From NCBI GenBank assembly GCA_937899725.1, contig CALCCA010000107.1:1-41930 (forward strand): a stretch of 41,930 nt of DNA, written 5' to 3'. The translations under genes and the position numbers were made by a program. Numbering within the stretch: the first letter of the stretch is position 1; the number at the start of each line of letters is the position of its first letter. This DNA is from an uncultured Halomicronema sp. GTDB lineage: Bacteria; Cyanobacteriota; Cyanobacteriia; Phormidesmidales; Phormidesmidaceae. Under the pieces are notes generated by a model. It saw only the letters and a program-made list of their open reading frames with translations. It searched no databases and was not told the origin of the DNA. This document shows, one piece after another, positions 1 through 8,243 of this stretch.

Positions 1-35
1 CAGCTTATCGGACGCCGCTACAATATGGCAAGAAA

Positions 36-56
36 CTTAGTTTCCAGAGTACTAAG
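36..56 (-). terminator. Weak hairpin downstream of the coiled-coil gene
   Basis: A 6-bp inverted repeat (CTTAGT / ACTAAG) with a 9-nt loop lies just after the stop codon of the first minus-strand gene. On that strand it is followed by TTTCTT rather than a clean T-run. It may be a weak intrinsic terminator, but the short stem makes chance plausible. Confidence 0.25.
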
Positions 57-58
57 CG

Positions 59-748
59 CTATGGAGCTTCTGCGTCTGGGGTCTCGGCTTCACCATTGGA
101 GATATCTGACTGATTGATTAACTGATCTTGCAGCTCATTCGTTTCTTGCAAGCGATCGGCGGCATCCCTTTGCTCGGCTTGAACGTTTTGTTGTAAGGTG
201 CCGATCGCCTGCTCTGCCGTATCAAGTTGACTCGTGGCTGAATTCAAGGTTTCATTCACCACGGCGACATCAGCGTTTTGATTTTTAAGATTTTCCAACT
301 CTTGCCGCACCGTTTGCAGACGGGTTCGAGCCACCCCCAAATCTTGATTGGCCTGCTCCAGCTTTTGCTGGGTTTCGGCATAGGAGGTCTGAACGTCTTG
401 CAGACTATTGTTAACCTCTTGAATGGTGAGCGTTAGCTGAATCTCTTCTTCTAAGTTGTCCTTTTGAGATTGGAGAACTTCCACTTCAGCGGCGGGCTTC
501 ACCACATTCTCGACATAGAACCACAGCACAGGCACCCCAATTAAGACCGTCGCCAAGCCTTGAAAGCAGGCCTTGGTCAGTTGAGAGAAAAAAGAGGACT
601 CCTGATACCATTTGGTATCGATTTTGTCCCGCATCAAGGCTTCTTGGGCTCGGATACGAGCAATCTCAGCCTTAAGCTTTTCTTGCTCTAGTAGCTTTAG
701 ACGTGCTTCTAAAGGAGCTTTAGTTTCTGGATTGGGGCGCTCACTCAT
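59..748 (-). CDS. Hypothetical membrane-anchored coiled-coil protein
   Basis: This is a 229-residue protein of unknown function. Residues about 10-45 are charged and helical. A single hydrophobic segment at about 61-79 looks like a membrane anchor. Residues about 90-210 are rich in Gln, Glu, Leu and Asn with heptad-like spacing, which predicts a long coiled coil. The C-terminal tail is acidic. There is no cleavable signal peptide and no catalytic motif. The shape (short N-terminal part, one transmembrane helix, long coiled coil) suits a structural or scaffolding protein, but that is inference only. It is transcribed alone; the next minus-strand gene ends over 300 bp upstream of its start. Confidence 0.7.
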   Translation of the reverse strand: MSERPNPETKAPLEARLKLLEQEKLKAEIARIRAQEALMRDKIDTKWYQESSFFSQLTKACFQGLATVLIGVPVLWFYVENVVKPAAEVEVLQSQKDNLEEEIQLTLTIQEVNNSLQDVQTSYAETQQKLEQANQDLGVARTRLQTVRQELENLKNQNADVAVVNETLNSATSQLDTAEQAIGTLQQNVQAEQRDAADRLQETNELQDQLINQSDISNGEAETPDAEAP

Positions 749-1081
749 GCCATGTCGCTCTGAACTGGACTCATAAAAAATAACTGCTGCAGCCGTCAGT
801 AATTTTAATTGAACAGCATAATTTTAGGCTGCATGGCGAGGGCACGGGCGATCGCCACAACCCTGTCGAGTGATCGCTCTAATGCCCCAAAGTGCAGAGG
901 CGGCACAATGCCCAGCTATAATAATCCGCGCGTTTCCAGTCTGTATAGGTGATCGCCGGTCTAGTCCGTTCCTGGGCTGGATTATGTTTTCTCGGCGGCT
1001 GTGAGACCAGGCTTAGGCCGAACTCATGCCCCTTTTGCGGATTGCTTTACGCTCAACGCCAGTAATTCATCAGAGTTTAGA
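749..1081. other. Intergenic region upstream of the coiled-coil gene
   Basis: About 330 bp without a credible reading frame. It contains HIP1-related GCGATCGC-type sites and AT-rich stretches near 790-830 that could hold the promoter of the minus-strand coiled-coil gene. I see no tRNA, no strong hairpin and no repeat. Confidence 0.5.
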
Positions 1082-1993
1082 TTACTGCGCTAACCACTGC
1101 TGCATGGCGTCAGCCACCGGCACCGCCTGCTCCAGATGAGGCACATGGCCGCAGTTATCGATCCACGTTAGCTGCGCCTGAGGAATTAGCGCGGCAAACT
1201 TAGCCGCGTCTTTGGTGCCCACAATTTTGTCCTGGCGTCCCCATAAAATCAGCGTCGGACAGCTGAGGTCGCCCAGTCGGTTGGCCAACGCCGTGTAGCC
1301 GCCACCTTTGGTGAACGCAATCAGTGCCTCTGACCAATGGGGGAAAGCGAGATGTAAGGAGGCACAGACCTCAGCATCCGGCGTCACCCACGACTTATCG
1401 GCATAGGCCTGCAGGCTAATCCGTCGCCGCACGCCCGGATTTTTGAGAAACGCCGTTGCCCACCGATCTAACGGGGGAAACATCAATCGTCCCATCGCGG
1501 GGCCAGCAGCAAGTCCAGCACTGTCGAGTAGCACCAGGCGGCTAACGGCCTCTGGATAGGCTAGGGCAAACTCGATCGCCGCTGCTCCCCCCATCGAAGC
1601 GCCTACCAACACCACCGGCTGATTGATCGCCTGTTGCCAAAAGCGATAGAGATGCTGCTTGATGTCGTCGGGCGTGATGGTTGTCGTCAGAGGGCGATCG
1701 CCAAAGCCGAAGCCCAGCAGGTCAATCGCCCAGGTTTCGCGAAAGTCAGCCAAGAGCGGCACCAAACGGCGAAATTCCAACAGGGAGCTATCAAAGCCGT
1801 GCAGCAATAGCAGCGGGGGCTGCCCCTGACCCTGCCGTACGTAGGTGGTGGCCAACGGGCGATCGCTCAGCGGCGTTGAGACCGCCACCGACTCAATCTG
1901 CTGGGCTAGGTGGATAGACGTCGGCTCCGTCAGCTGCTGTACCGCCTCGGGCAAAAACTCCGGGAAGGTGGCTAAAGAAGGGTGGGCACTCAT
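1082..1993 (-). CDS. Alpha/beta-fold hydrolase
   Basis: A 303-residue alpha/beta hydrolase with all catalytic elements visible: the oxyanion HGF at about 65-67, the nucleophile elbow GASMGG with Ser133, the acid Asp255 in WGRQD, and His283 in CGHVPH. A lid region lies between about 160 and 225. The substrate cannot be read from sequence; esterase, lactonase or C-C hydrolase activity are all possible. The ATG overlaps the stop codon of the upstream ictB-like gene in an ATGA arrangement, so the two are very probably cotranscribed and translationally coupled. No signal peptide is seen, so a cytosolic enzyme is expected. Confidence 0.85.
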   Translation of the reverse strand: MSAHPSLATFPEFLPEAVQQLTEPTSIHLAQQIESVAVSTPLSDRPLATTYVRQGQGQPPLLLLHGFDSSLLEFRRLVPLLADFRETWAIDLLGFGFGDRPLTTTITPDDIKQHLYRFWQQAINQPVVLVGASMGGAAAIEFALAYPEAVSRLVLLDSAGLAAGPAMGRLMFPPLDRWATAFLKNPGVRRRISLQAYADKSWVTPDAEVCASLHLAFPHWSEALIAFTKGGGYTALANRLGDLSCPTLILWGRQDKIVGTKDAAKFAALIPQAQLTWIDNCGHVPHLEQAVPVADAMQQWLAQ

Positions 1994-3417
1994 AATTCAG
2001 GAGAAAGCCGCTTGGGTTTGCTGCTGTAATAGCTGGCCACCAAGGCCAACATCATCCACCAAAGGGTACTGACCTGGGGCCGATACCAAATCGTATCGAC
2101 CAGGCCATGCACCAACATCCCAGCCATGGTGGCCAGGGCTGCAATCAGCCAATAGGCCTGCCCCGACTGCACTTCTCGCAACTGCTGCAAGAGACGCCAG
2201 CCCTGGCCCAGGGTCACTGACAATAACCAAAAGAACACCGTCAGCCCAATCAGACCGGCCTCAACGGCAATCTCTAAAAAGACCGAATAGGCGCTCAGGG
2301 CGGTGTAGTTGGGCTTTTGATAGAGGGGATAAATCTGGTTAAAGGCATCGTTGCCGGGGCCAATGCCCAAGACCGGTCGCGCCTTGATCATGTCCACCAC
2401 CGCCAGCCATACGTTGATGCGAAAGTTGTTGCTGCTGTCATCTCGTCCGGCAAAGATGCTCATGACGCGATCGCGCAGCGGTGCCAGCGCCGCCACCGAC
2501 AGCACCAAAAAAGCTGCCGAGCCGCCTAACAGCAGTGGGATGGCCCACCGCCGCCAAAAATCATTAAAGCGAATGCTCCAAAACTGCACTAGCAAGACGG
2601 CCAGCGTAAACCCACCGGCCACAAAGCCTAACCACCCGCCCCGACTAAAGGTCAGCACCAAACAGGCCGTATTCACCAGCAGCGACAGGGCCGCTAATAC
2701 TTTGGGAGTCCACCGCGGCCAGGCAAATACCGCAGCCCCACTCAACATCACCGCCGGAATCAAATAGCCCGCCAGCAAGTTCGGATTGCCCAAATAGCTA
2801 TACACGCGAGTCGTGCCCGCCAGGTTAGAGGACGGGTCAACCCAGGTCGCCAAGGCATCAGCACCAAAAAACCACTGCCGCAGGCCAAACACCGAAACGA
2901 CCAAAGCAGTGAGCAGATACACCGTGATCAGACTTGTGCGCAAGGGCGGCCGCCGCAGCACTCGCGCCAGCAACAGAAACAGCAAGACGTTGAGCGTTAG
3001 CTTGATCAACCCGGCGGTCGCGGCCCCCCGCACGGGCGACACCGCCGTCGCCAGCAGCATCACCCCCCAATAGCTGATGACCATGAGGTGCATCGGGGTC
3101 AACCCTTCCCCCGCCTCATCAGACACCGTCAGCAGCAGCCAAAAGGCACTACAGGCCAACAGCAAGATGCCAATCAACGTGGTCGAAACATAGGGCGCTA
3201 AGGCGAATAGAATCGCGGCCACGCTCAGGGCGATCGCATCTCCCCACTGCAGCAGCCAGCTGCCTTGTCGCCACGAGCGCGCAAAGGCTAACAGCCGGTG
3301 CAGGAGGCTAACCTCGCGCCACTGGTGCAACGCAAAGCGATTGAGGGTCAGGGTTTGCCAAGCATTACTCAACATAGTGCAGTGTGCTATCCCAGCATTA
3401 CTAGAGGCTGTCATCAT
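1990..3417 (-). CDS. ictB: IctB-family polytopic membrane protein (O-antigen ligase superfamily)
   Basis: A 475-residue, strongly hydrophobic protein with about ten membrane segments. It matches what I remember of Synechococcus IctB along its whole length, including the N-terminal WQTL-Q-W pattern, the SRVYSYLGNPNLLAGYL-like segment, a TFSRGGWLGF stretch, and GRDDSSNNFRINVWLAV followed by GIGPGN near the C-terminal third. IctB was first described as a bicarbonate-accumulation protein. The fold belongs to the O-antigen ligase/polymerase (Wzy_C) superfamily, so transport is unproven and a glycan-ligase role is a real alternative. The start is uncertain: ATG at 3417 gives the longest form, while ATG at 3375 fits the IctB N-terminus better. 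Its stop overlaps the hydrolase start. Confidence 0.85.
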   Translation of the reverse strand: MMTASSNAGIAHCTMLSNAWQTLTLNRFALHQWREVSLLHRLLAFARSWRQGSWLLQWGDAIALSVAAILFALAPYVSTTLIGILLLACSAFWLLLTVSDEAGEGLTPMHLMVISYWGVMLLATAVSPVRGAATAGLIKLTLNVLLFLLLARVLRRPPLRTSLITVYLLTALVVSVFGLRQWFFGADALATWVDPSSNLAGTTRVYSYLGNPNLLAGYLIPAVMLSGAAVFAWPRWTPKVLAALSLLVNTACLVLTFSRGGWLGFVAGGFTLAVLLVQFWSIRFNDFWRRWAIPLLLGGSAAFLVLSVAALAPLRDRVMSIFAGRDDSSNNFRINVWLAVVDMIKARPVLGIGPGNDAFNQIYPLYQKPNYTALSAYSVFLEIAVEAGLIGLTVFFWLLSVTLGQGWRLLQQLREVQSGQAYWLIAALATMAGMLVHGLVDTIWYRPQVSTLWWMMLALVASYYSSKPKRLSPEL

Positions 3418-3581
3418 TTAGCGGCTGAGTCCTGATGCTGAAAGCGGTTCAGCCTCTAGCCAGGTTTACGAAATGGGCGCGGTAATGTCCATAACGTAAG
3501 GCTTTCGAGTTTGATTGATGACGCGCCCTAGGGTTTATTCTGCACTATTCCGACCTGTTCGCGAGCCCTCTGACCGGAATC

Positions 3582-4484
3582 TCAGCTAAAGGTAAACCCC
3601 GCCTCCTGCCAAGACAGCAGCGCCGACTCATCCGGCAAGTCCTGCAGGTCGGTATGGGTCATGTCACAGCGGGGTTGGCCCAGTTCCGCCAGGCAGAGAT
3701 TAGTGTATAGACGAGCAATCACCTGTCGGCCCTCTTCTGTGGCCGCAAGGTACCGCATACTTTCTTTGACATAGGGATAAACCACCTGCCAAAAGAAATA
3801 GGGGTAAGCGGTCTGCAAATCCTTCGGGGTCGCATAGCCCAGTACTCGATTCATCCCCACTTCTTCAAACTCTTGAAACAGCGCGGGTAGCTTCTGCAGA
3901 TAGAACGGATCACTGAGTTGCCCCAACAAATCGGCGGCTCGACATAACCCGCCGTAGCTCAGTTTGTCTTGATAAGCCGCCCCGTGGGGAATGGGAAAGC
4001 GCGTCATTTCGATCGCCGTTTGTAAGCTTTTAAGATCGATTTGCGGCGGCAATGCCAAAGTTGCCACATAGGCTTTGCTCCGATCAACATGGCAATCTTG
4101 CAGCGCCGCACCGGTGGCCGTCGGCGAAATTTTGACCCAGCCACTGCGACCATCAAAATAACAGTAGAGATCGCAATTATCTCGTCCTAGAATGCCTTTA
4201 ACGTAGCCAATATCATGGCAGAACAGCGACAGCATAAACTGCAGCCAATCAATCGGTGAAACCGTACCTTCATGATGCTGCTTACCAGCTAAAATCGCTT
4301 GCCCCACCTTGACGACCTGCCAGCTGTGGTCGAGGGTATGGTAAGGGGCGTCACCTTTCACAATGGCCTCAATCACTGGATTGACCAGCTCCATCAGCAC
4401 ATGATCGTAGCGGGGGCCAAACGGGCCAAATAGGGTCTGGTAACGATCTCTCAGCCAAACCAATTTAGCGTCAAAGTTGAGCAT
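3582..4484 (-). CDS. HD-domain metal-dependent phosphohydrolase-like protein
   Basis: A 300-residue protein with a metal-dependent HD-domain core: a His in YHTLDHS at about 49-53 and the HD pair in LFCHDIGY at residues 90-91, then a helical C-terminal half. It resembles the cyanobacterial group annotated as Npun_R2479-family HD proteins; that is recall, not a search. HD proteins hydrolyse phosphomonoesters or phosphodiesters of nucleotides, but the substrate is unknown here. It is monocistronic, with about 165 bp before ictB and nearly 600 bp of upstream non-coding DNA. Confidence 0.8.
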   Translation of the reverse strand: MLNFDAKLVWLRDRYQTLFGPFGPRYDHVLMELVNPVIEAIVKGDAPYHTLDHSWQVVKVGQAILAGKQHHEGTVSPIDWLQFMLSLFCHDIGYVKGILGRDNCDLYCYFDGRSGWVKISPTATGAALQDCHVDRSKAYVATLALPPQIDLKSLQTAIEMTRFPIPHGAAYQDKLSYGGLCRAADLLGQLSDPFYLQKLPALFQEFEEVGMNRVLGYATPKDLQTAYPYFFWQVVYPYVKESMRYLAATEEGRQVIARLYTNLCLAELGQPRCDMTHTDLQDLPDESALLSWQEAGFTFS

Positions 4485-5068
4485 ATCTTTTAATCTCTAG
4501 GGGGTCGATGTTGTAAAAACAAAGACTCTAGCTAGCCGATTACGGAGAGAGAGCACAAATCTTTTCGAGCCTGGCCACCTCAATCAGCCTAGGCATTCGA
4601 TCAATTTACGGACGGTTTTTGAGGGAAATCCAAAACAAACTATTAGAACAGGGATAGTTATGGAAACGTCTTGGATGTATTTAATCTAACCAATAAAATT
4701 TTGGGGAGACAGATATGAATCAGCTTTCCCTGTGATTTAAATCAAACAAAAGGTGAATTCTTTGCGGAAACTTCTCCCCACAAGAAGTAGAGGCCTTAAA
4801 AAACGAAAAACCCAGCGATCGCACCATCGCCAAAATCGACTAATACCAGTTCTACGAATTACAGCTACACAGACAAGTCGGCTTTCTCCCTCGGGGAGAC
4901 GCGATGCGAACGACTCCGCTCAGCCGACGTTCCTTGAGCGGAATCGAAAGGAAGATCTGTAGCCCAGTTTCAGAGAATTGGCATAAACAAACGCTGACTT
5001 TACCTGCCTAAGCGACCAAACCAGTATTACAGTTCTTTTCAAGTGAACAAGAATCGTTGCTCAGGGAG
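4485..5068. other. Gene-poor intergenic region with structured repeat
   Basis: About 580 bp between the HD-domain gene and the J-domain gene. It holds a small perfect hairpin at 4770-4788 (ACTTCT / AGAAGT with a C-rich 7-nt loop), a GGGGAGA around 4704-4710 that could pair with TCTCCCC near 4773-4779, and the nested inverted repeat at 4877-4928. A plus-strand open frame from 4753 to 4962 runs through these structures, is basic and of low complexity, and is not called. A small RNA is conceivable but I recognise no known cyanobacterial RNA family. Confidence 0.4.
4877..4928. repeat. Nested inverted repeat, candidate dispersed element
   Basis: A perfect 7-bp outer pair (GTCGGCT at 4877-4883 and AGCCGAC at 4922-4928) encloses an inner hairpin CTCCC-TCG-GGGAG at 4886-4898 and a GACGCGATGCGAACGACTCC segment. 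The wording is like short interspersed repeats I remember from Nostoc and other filamentous cyanobacteria (GGGAGACGC...GCGAACG...CGCTCAG). Only one copy is in this window, so its repeat nature is inferred from resemblance. Confidence 0.45.
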
Positions 5069-5785
5069 TTAAGAAGAAGTCGAAGATGCGGCTCGGCTCT
5101 GCATCACGGCATGTTCCATCCGTTTAAAGTCACGATTAACCTCTTGCCACAGCATCTTGTTGTGTGGGTCGAGGCGCAGCGCTTTTTTCAGAGCGCGGCG
5201 GGCTTTTTCGTAATGGCCATGGCGGATCAAATAGCGACCCCAGCGTTGATAGGCGATCGCCTGCCACTGTCTGACTTCGAGATCATCGGTTAGGCGCTGC
5301 GCTAGGCCATCAACCAGTGCGATCGCCCGCGGAAACCGCTGCGCTTGAAATAGCAGCTGCAGCTGATTAAAGCCTCTCTGCTTGAGGATCTGATCCTCCG
5401 CAGAGAGGTCAGGGTTAACTTGCACCGTCACGCGGCTTGCTGCCGGGCGAGTAACGGTCACTTTGGGGCGCGTTGAGACGGTTGAGGTGACCGTAGTGGT
5501 GCTTTCGGCGGCAGCGACGGGCGTCGGCATGGCGGCCGAGAGCGCTTGATAGGCCTGGGTAATGCGGATGAATTTATCTTCGGCTTCGCGATCGCCCGGA
5601 TTCATATCAGGATGATAGCGGCGAGCCAATCGCCGATAAGACGCCTTGACCTCTTCAAAGCTGGCATTAGAGCGCAATCCCAACACCCTGAGTTCATCCA
5701 TCAGTTGCTTACGCACCTTGTCTACCGCCTCCCATGACTCACGCGATTTGGAACCCCCAACCCTCAAAACGCCAGGTGGGGTCAA
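5069..5785 (-). CDS. J-domain protein with TPR-like C-terminus
   Basis: A DnaJ-domain (J) protein of up to 238 residues. The J-domain spans about 31-85 in the longest form, with the HPD tripeptide at 58-60 that stimulates DnaK ATPase. A Thr/Val-rich linker follows at about 90-120. The C-terminal 110 residues hold two helical hairpins with the TPR-like signature A-Y-W-G-Y-A-A-L-P. No Gly/Phe region or zinc finger is present, so this is a class III J-protein that probably recruits DnaK to a specific client. The start is unsettled: TTG at 5785 is the longest, GTG at 5719 and ATG at 5701 lie closer to the J-domain. ATG 5701 is my preference by family length, though its ribosome site is weak. Confidence 0.8.
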   Translation of the reverse strand: MTPPGVLRVGGSKSRESWEAVDKVRKQLMDELRVLGLRSNASFEEVKASYRRLARRYHPDMNPGDREAEDKFIRITQAYQALSAAMPTPVAAAESTTTVTSTVSTRPKVTVTRPAASRVTVQVNPDLSAEDQILKQRGFNQLQLLFQAQRFPRAIALVDGLAQRLTDDLEVRQWQAIAYQRWGRYLIRHGHYEKARRALKKALRLDPHNKMLWQEVNRDFKRMEHAVMQSRAASSTSS

Positions 5786-6089
5786 ACCGCTAACGAAGAA
5801 TGAATGGTGTAAGTCTATCTTTTAATTTCAAAAATGGTGCGATCGCGCCGCTAAATCTTGCGTCTACGCACCATCATCGACTCCTTCGACTACCACCACT
5901 AGCTTTTTTACCGTAAAACAAAGACCCAAAGTCCATTGACTTCGGGTCTTGATGTCAATATTCAGGATGGTCGGCCGAACAGAGTTCCCTTGGCCTTGGA
6001 GCCTAGAAGCAAGCATCGGACGACTTCTGCCTCTGGGCTCTCTAGTTTCTCGCCCCTTCGGTATAAGTGGCAATAACCCGGAGTGAACA
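5786..6089. other. Intergenic region between clpP and the J-domain gene
   Basis: About 300 bp downstream of the clp operon and upstream of the J-domain gene. It contains the intrinsic terminator at 5921-5950. The remaining open frame on the minus strand (5864-6133) runs through that terminator and overlaps clpP, so it is not called. A promoter for the J-domain gene is presumed near 5800-5850, but I see no convincing -35/-10 pair. Confidence 0.5.
5921..5950 (-). terminator. Intrinsic terminator of the clp operon
   Basis: AAGACCC at 5921-5927 pairs with GGGTCTT at 5944-5950, and the stem continues with AAGT / ACTT after one mismatch, closing on a 6-nt loop. That makes a 12-position stem. On the minus strand it is followed by TGTTTT. 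It lies about 140 bp after the clpP stop codon, where a terminator for the three-gene operon is expected. Confidence 0.6.
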
Positions 6090-6710
6090 CTAAGTTGTGG
6101 CGGCTGCCACGGCTTCTTGAGTCCGTTCCTCAATCACCCGATCAATCAAGCCATATTCCATCGCCGCTTGAGCTGACATGAAATTATCGCGATCGGTATC
6201 GCGCTCAATCTCTTCCAGAGTTTTGCCCGTGTGCTTCGCCAACATCTGATTCAGTGTGTGCTTGATCCGCACCACCTCTTTCGCCTCAATTTCAATGTCG
6301 GTGGCCTGCCCGCGAGCGCCCCCCAGAGGCTGGTGAATCATGATGCGGGCATGGGGCAGCGCTAGCCGCTTACCCGGTGACCCCGCCGCGAGCAAAAAGG
6401 CGCCCATAGAAGCCGCCAAGCCGACGCAAATGGTGATCACTTCAGACTTGATGTGCTGAATGGTGTCGTAAATCGCCATGCCCGCCGTCACCGAGCCGCC
6501 GGGGGAATTGATATAGAGATAAATTGGCTTGCTGTTGTCATCAGAATCGAGATAGAGCAGGTAGGCCACGATCGCATTAGCGATATTGTCATTCACCTCT
6601 TCCGACAAAAAGATAATGCGCTCCCGAAACAGCCGTTCGTAAATGTTGATCCATTGCTCATAGGGACTGCCCGGCATGCGATAGGCAACGCTTGGAACAC
6701 CAATAGGCAT
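6090..6710 (-). CDS. clpP: ATP-dependent Clp protease proteolytic subunit, active type
   Basis: A 206-residue ClpP with the full serine-protease triad: Ser101 in the GLAASMG elbow, His126 in MIHQP, and Asp175 in the DTDRD motif. It is the catalytic subunit of a Clp core that degrades proteins fed by a Clp ATPase. It is the third and last gene of the operon, downstream of two triad-less paralogues. In cyanobacteria the partner gene of clpR is clpP3, and by position this is probably ClpP3, but the numbering needs a phylogeny. The ATG has a good AGGAGAG ribosome site. The N-terminal MPIGVPSV motif is typical, with no long propeptide. Confidence 0.93.
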   Translation of the reverse strand: MPIGVPSVAYRMPGSPYEQWINIYERLFRERIIFLSEEVNDNIANAIVAYLLYLDSDDNSKPIYLYINSPGGSVTAGMAIYDTIQHIKSEVITICVGLAASMGAFLLAAGSPGKRLALPHARIMIHQPLGGARGQATDIEIEAKEVVRIKHTLNQMLAKHTGKTLEEIERDTDRDNFMSAQAAMEYGLIDRVIEERTQEAVAAATT

Positions 6711-6785
6711 GATAAAACTCTCCTGAAAGACGTGACTTGAAGTAAAAGAACTTGGAAACTGACGCGAGCAGCAGACAATAGCGGT

Positions 6786-7421
6786 TTAATTTGAGTCCAG
6801 CACCCGGTCGATGAGTCCATAGGCTTGCGCCTCATGCGGCGTCATATAAAAGGTGCGATCCATATCCTGAGTTAGCTTTTCGATCGTCTGCCCCGTGTTG
6901 CGAGACAGCACCCCTAAAATGAGCTGCCGTTTGGCCAGCACCTCTTCCGCATTGACTTGAATATCCGTAGCCTGTCCCTGAGTGGCCACTTTAGGCTGCA
7001 CCAGGGTAATCATGGCGTTGGGTAAGCTCACGCGTTTGCCCGGAGCCCCCGACGACAGCAATACCGTCGCCACCCCAATCGACTGCCCCATACAAATCGT
7101 CGTGATCTCCGATTTGATATGCTGCATCGTATCTAAAATCGCCAGCGCTGCCGTAATACCCGACATGCCCGAAAAGGCATCCGCCATTCCCGCCGTGACG
7201 GGATCGCCCATTGAGTTGATATAGAGGTTGATCGGCTTGCCCTGATCTTCAGAGTCCAGGTACAGCAGGGCTGAAATCACCGAGTTCGCCAACCCCATCG
7301 TGACGGGCTGATTGAGAAAGATAATGCGTTCCTGACTCAGGCGAGTGTAGATATTGATCCACTGCCAAGACTGACCGCCCGGCACCTGATAGGGAACGCG
7401 CAAAATTCCATCGACAGACAT
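6786..7421 (-). CDS. ClpP/ClpR-like subunit lacking all three catalytic residues
   Basis: A 211-residue member of the ClpP family. Aligned by eye to the neighbouring active ClpP, the nucleophile Ser is Gly116 (CMGQSIG), the His is Val141 (MITLVQP) and the Asp is Thr190 (DMDRT). All three are lost. There is also an insertion of about 14 residues after VTAGM (residues about 80-93), longer than the 9-residue insertion of the neighbouring ClpR. Its N-terminus and body look more like ClpP3 than like canonical ClpR, suggesting a separate origin of inactivity. It sits 8 bp after clpR and about 75 bp before clpP. It probably forms part of a mixed heptameric ring as a structural or adaptor-binding subunit. 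Confidence 0.85.
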   Translation of the reverse strand: MSVDGILRVPYQVPGGQSWQWINIYTRLSQERIIFLNQPVTMGLANSVISALLYLDSEDQGKPINLYINSMGDPVTAGMADAFSGMSGITAALAILDTMQHIKSEITTICMGQSIGVATVLLSSGAPGKRVSLPNAMITLVQPKVATQGQATDIQVNAEEVLAKRQLILGVLSRNTGQTIEKLTQDMDRTFYMTPHEAQAYGLIDRVLDSN

Positions 7422-7429
7422 AGCTACTC

Positions 7430-8125
7430 TTAAGCCATTGCAGGCATTGCTTTGGGCAGGTCTTTGGTACTCTCGAGCACCCGATCAATCAGGCCATATT
7501 CCTTGGCCTGTGCCGGAGTGAGATAGAAGGTGCGATCGGTATCTTTGGCGATTTTTTCCGCCGGTTGCTGGGTCGTGCGCGACAAAATGTCGAGCATTGC
7601 CGCTTTGTTATCCAAGACTTCTTGGGCTCGAATCTGAATGTCCGTTGCTTGGCCGCGGCCCATGCCAATCCGTGGTTGATTCAGCACGATGGTGGCATTG
7701 GGGAGGCTGGCCCGAAAGCCCGGTGTACCCGCCGACAAAATCATGGCTGCCGTACCCATAGCCTGACCAATACAGATCGTATGCACCGGTGGTTTAACGT
7801 AGCCGATGGTGTCGCAGATGGCGAAGGCTTCAGTATCTTGGCCGATCGCATCGCCGGTATACCAAGAGGTGCCGGTGGAGTTGATGTAGAAGTAAATCGG
7901 CTTATCGGGGTCGTCAAACTGTAAGAACAGCAGCTGAGCGATAATCAATTTGGTGACATCGACACCCAGTTGGCGCTTGTACTCATCTGCCGAGACTAGC
8001 GGTAGCCCTAAGTAGATGATGCGTTCCTTCAAAAGCAACGACGGCAGGTCAGGGGGCGGAGTGCGATAGTAAGCACCACCGCCACCGCCATAGGGAGCTT
8101 GCACAGCACGAATTGTTGAACTCAT
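7430..8125 (-). CDS. clpR: ClpR, non-catalytic Clp core subunit
   Basis: From the ATG at 8125 this is 231 residues long. It carries the ClpR-type N-terminus (AVQAPYG, then RTPPPDLPSLLLKERI) and a 9-residue insertion around STGTSWYTGDAIG. The triad is replaced by Gly124, Asn149 and Thr199. In Synechococcus, ClpR and ClpP3 form a mixed core that works with a ClpC-type ATPase; this is established for the family. The frame is open to an ATG at 8164, adding 13 residues, but the family's N-terminus fits 8125. Neither start has a clear ribosome site. It is first in the operon and divergent from the vWA gene. Confidence 0.88.
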   Translation of the reverse strand: MSSTIRAVQAPYGGGGGAYYRTPPPDLPSLLLKERIIYLGLPLVSADEYKRQLGVDVTKLIIAQLLFLQFDDPDKPIYFYINSTGTSWYTGDAIGQDTEAFAICDTIGYVKPPVHTICIGQAMGTAAMILSAGTPGFRASLPNATIVLNQPRIGMGRGQATDIQIRAQEVLDNKAAMLDILSRTTQQPAEKIAKDTDRTFYLTPAQAKEYGLIDRVLESTKDLPKAMPAMA

Positions 8126-8243
8126 AAACGAATGTAATAACTTAGGCTTCGCAGTTCCTAACATAGTAACGTGTGTGTGAATTCTGTCAGGGGGCGAGAT
8201 ATCCCTACTTCATTGTCCAGTCAATCGTTTCGGAGTTTGCCCG

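Noticed and set aside
1681-1917. Plus-strand frames opposite the hydrolase and ictB genes
   Set aside because: The minus-strand genes have full family motifs; the opposite frames have none.
4753-4962. Plus-strand 69-codon open frame
   Set aside because: It is basic, low in complexity, runs through hairpins and a repeat-like element, and has no ribosome site or recognisable motif.
5864-6133. Minus-strand 89-codon frame after clpP
   Set aside because: It crosses the clp terminator and overlaps the clpP 3' end in another frame.
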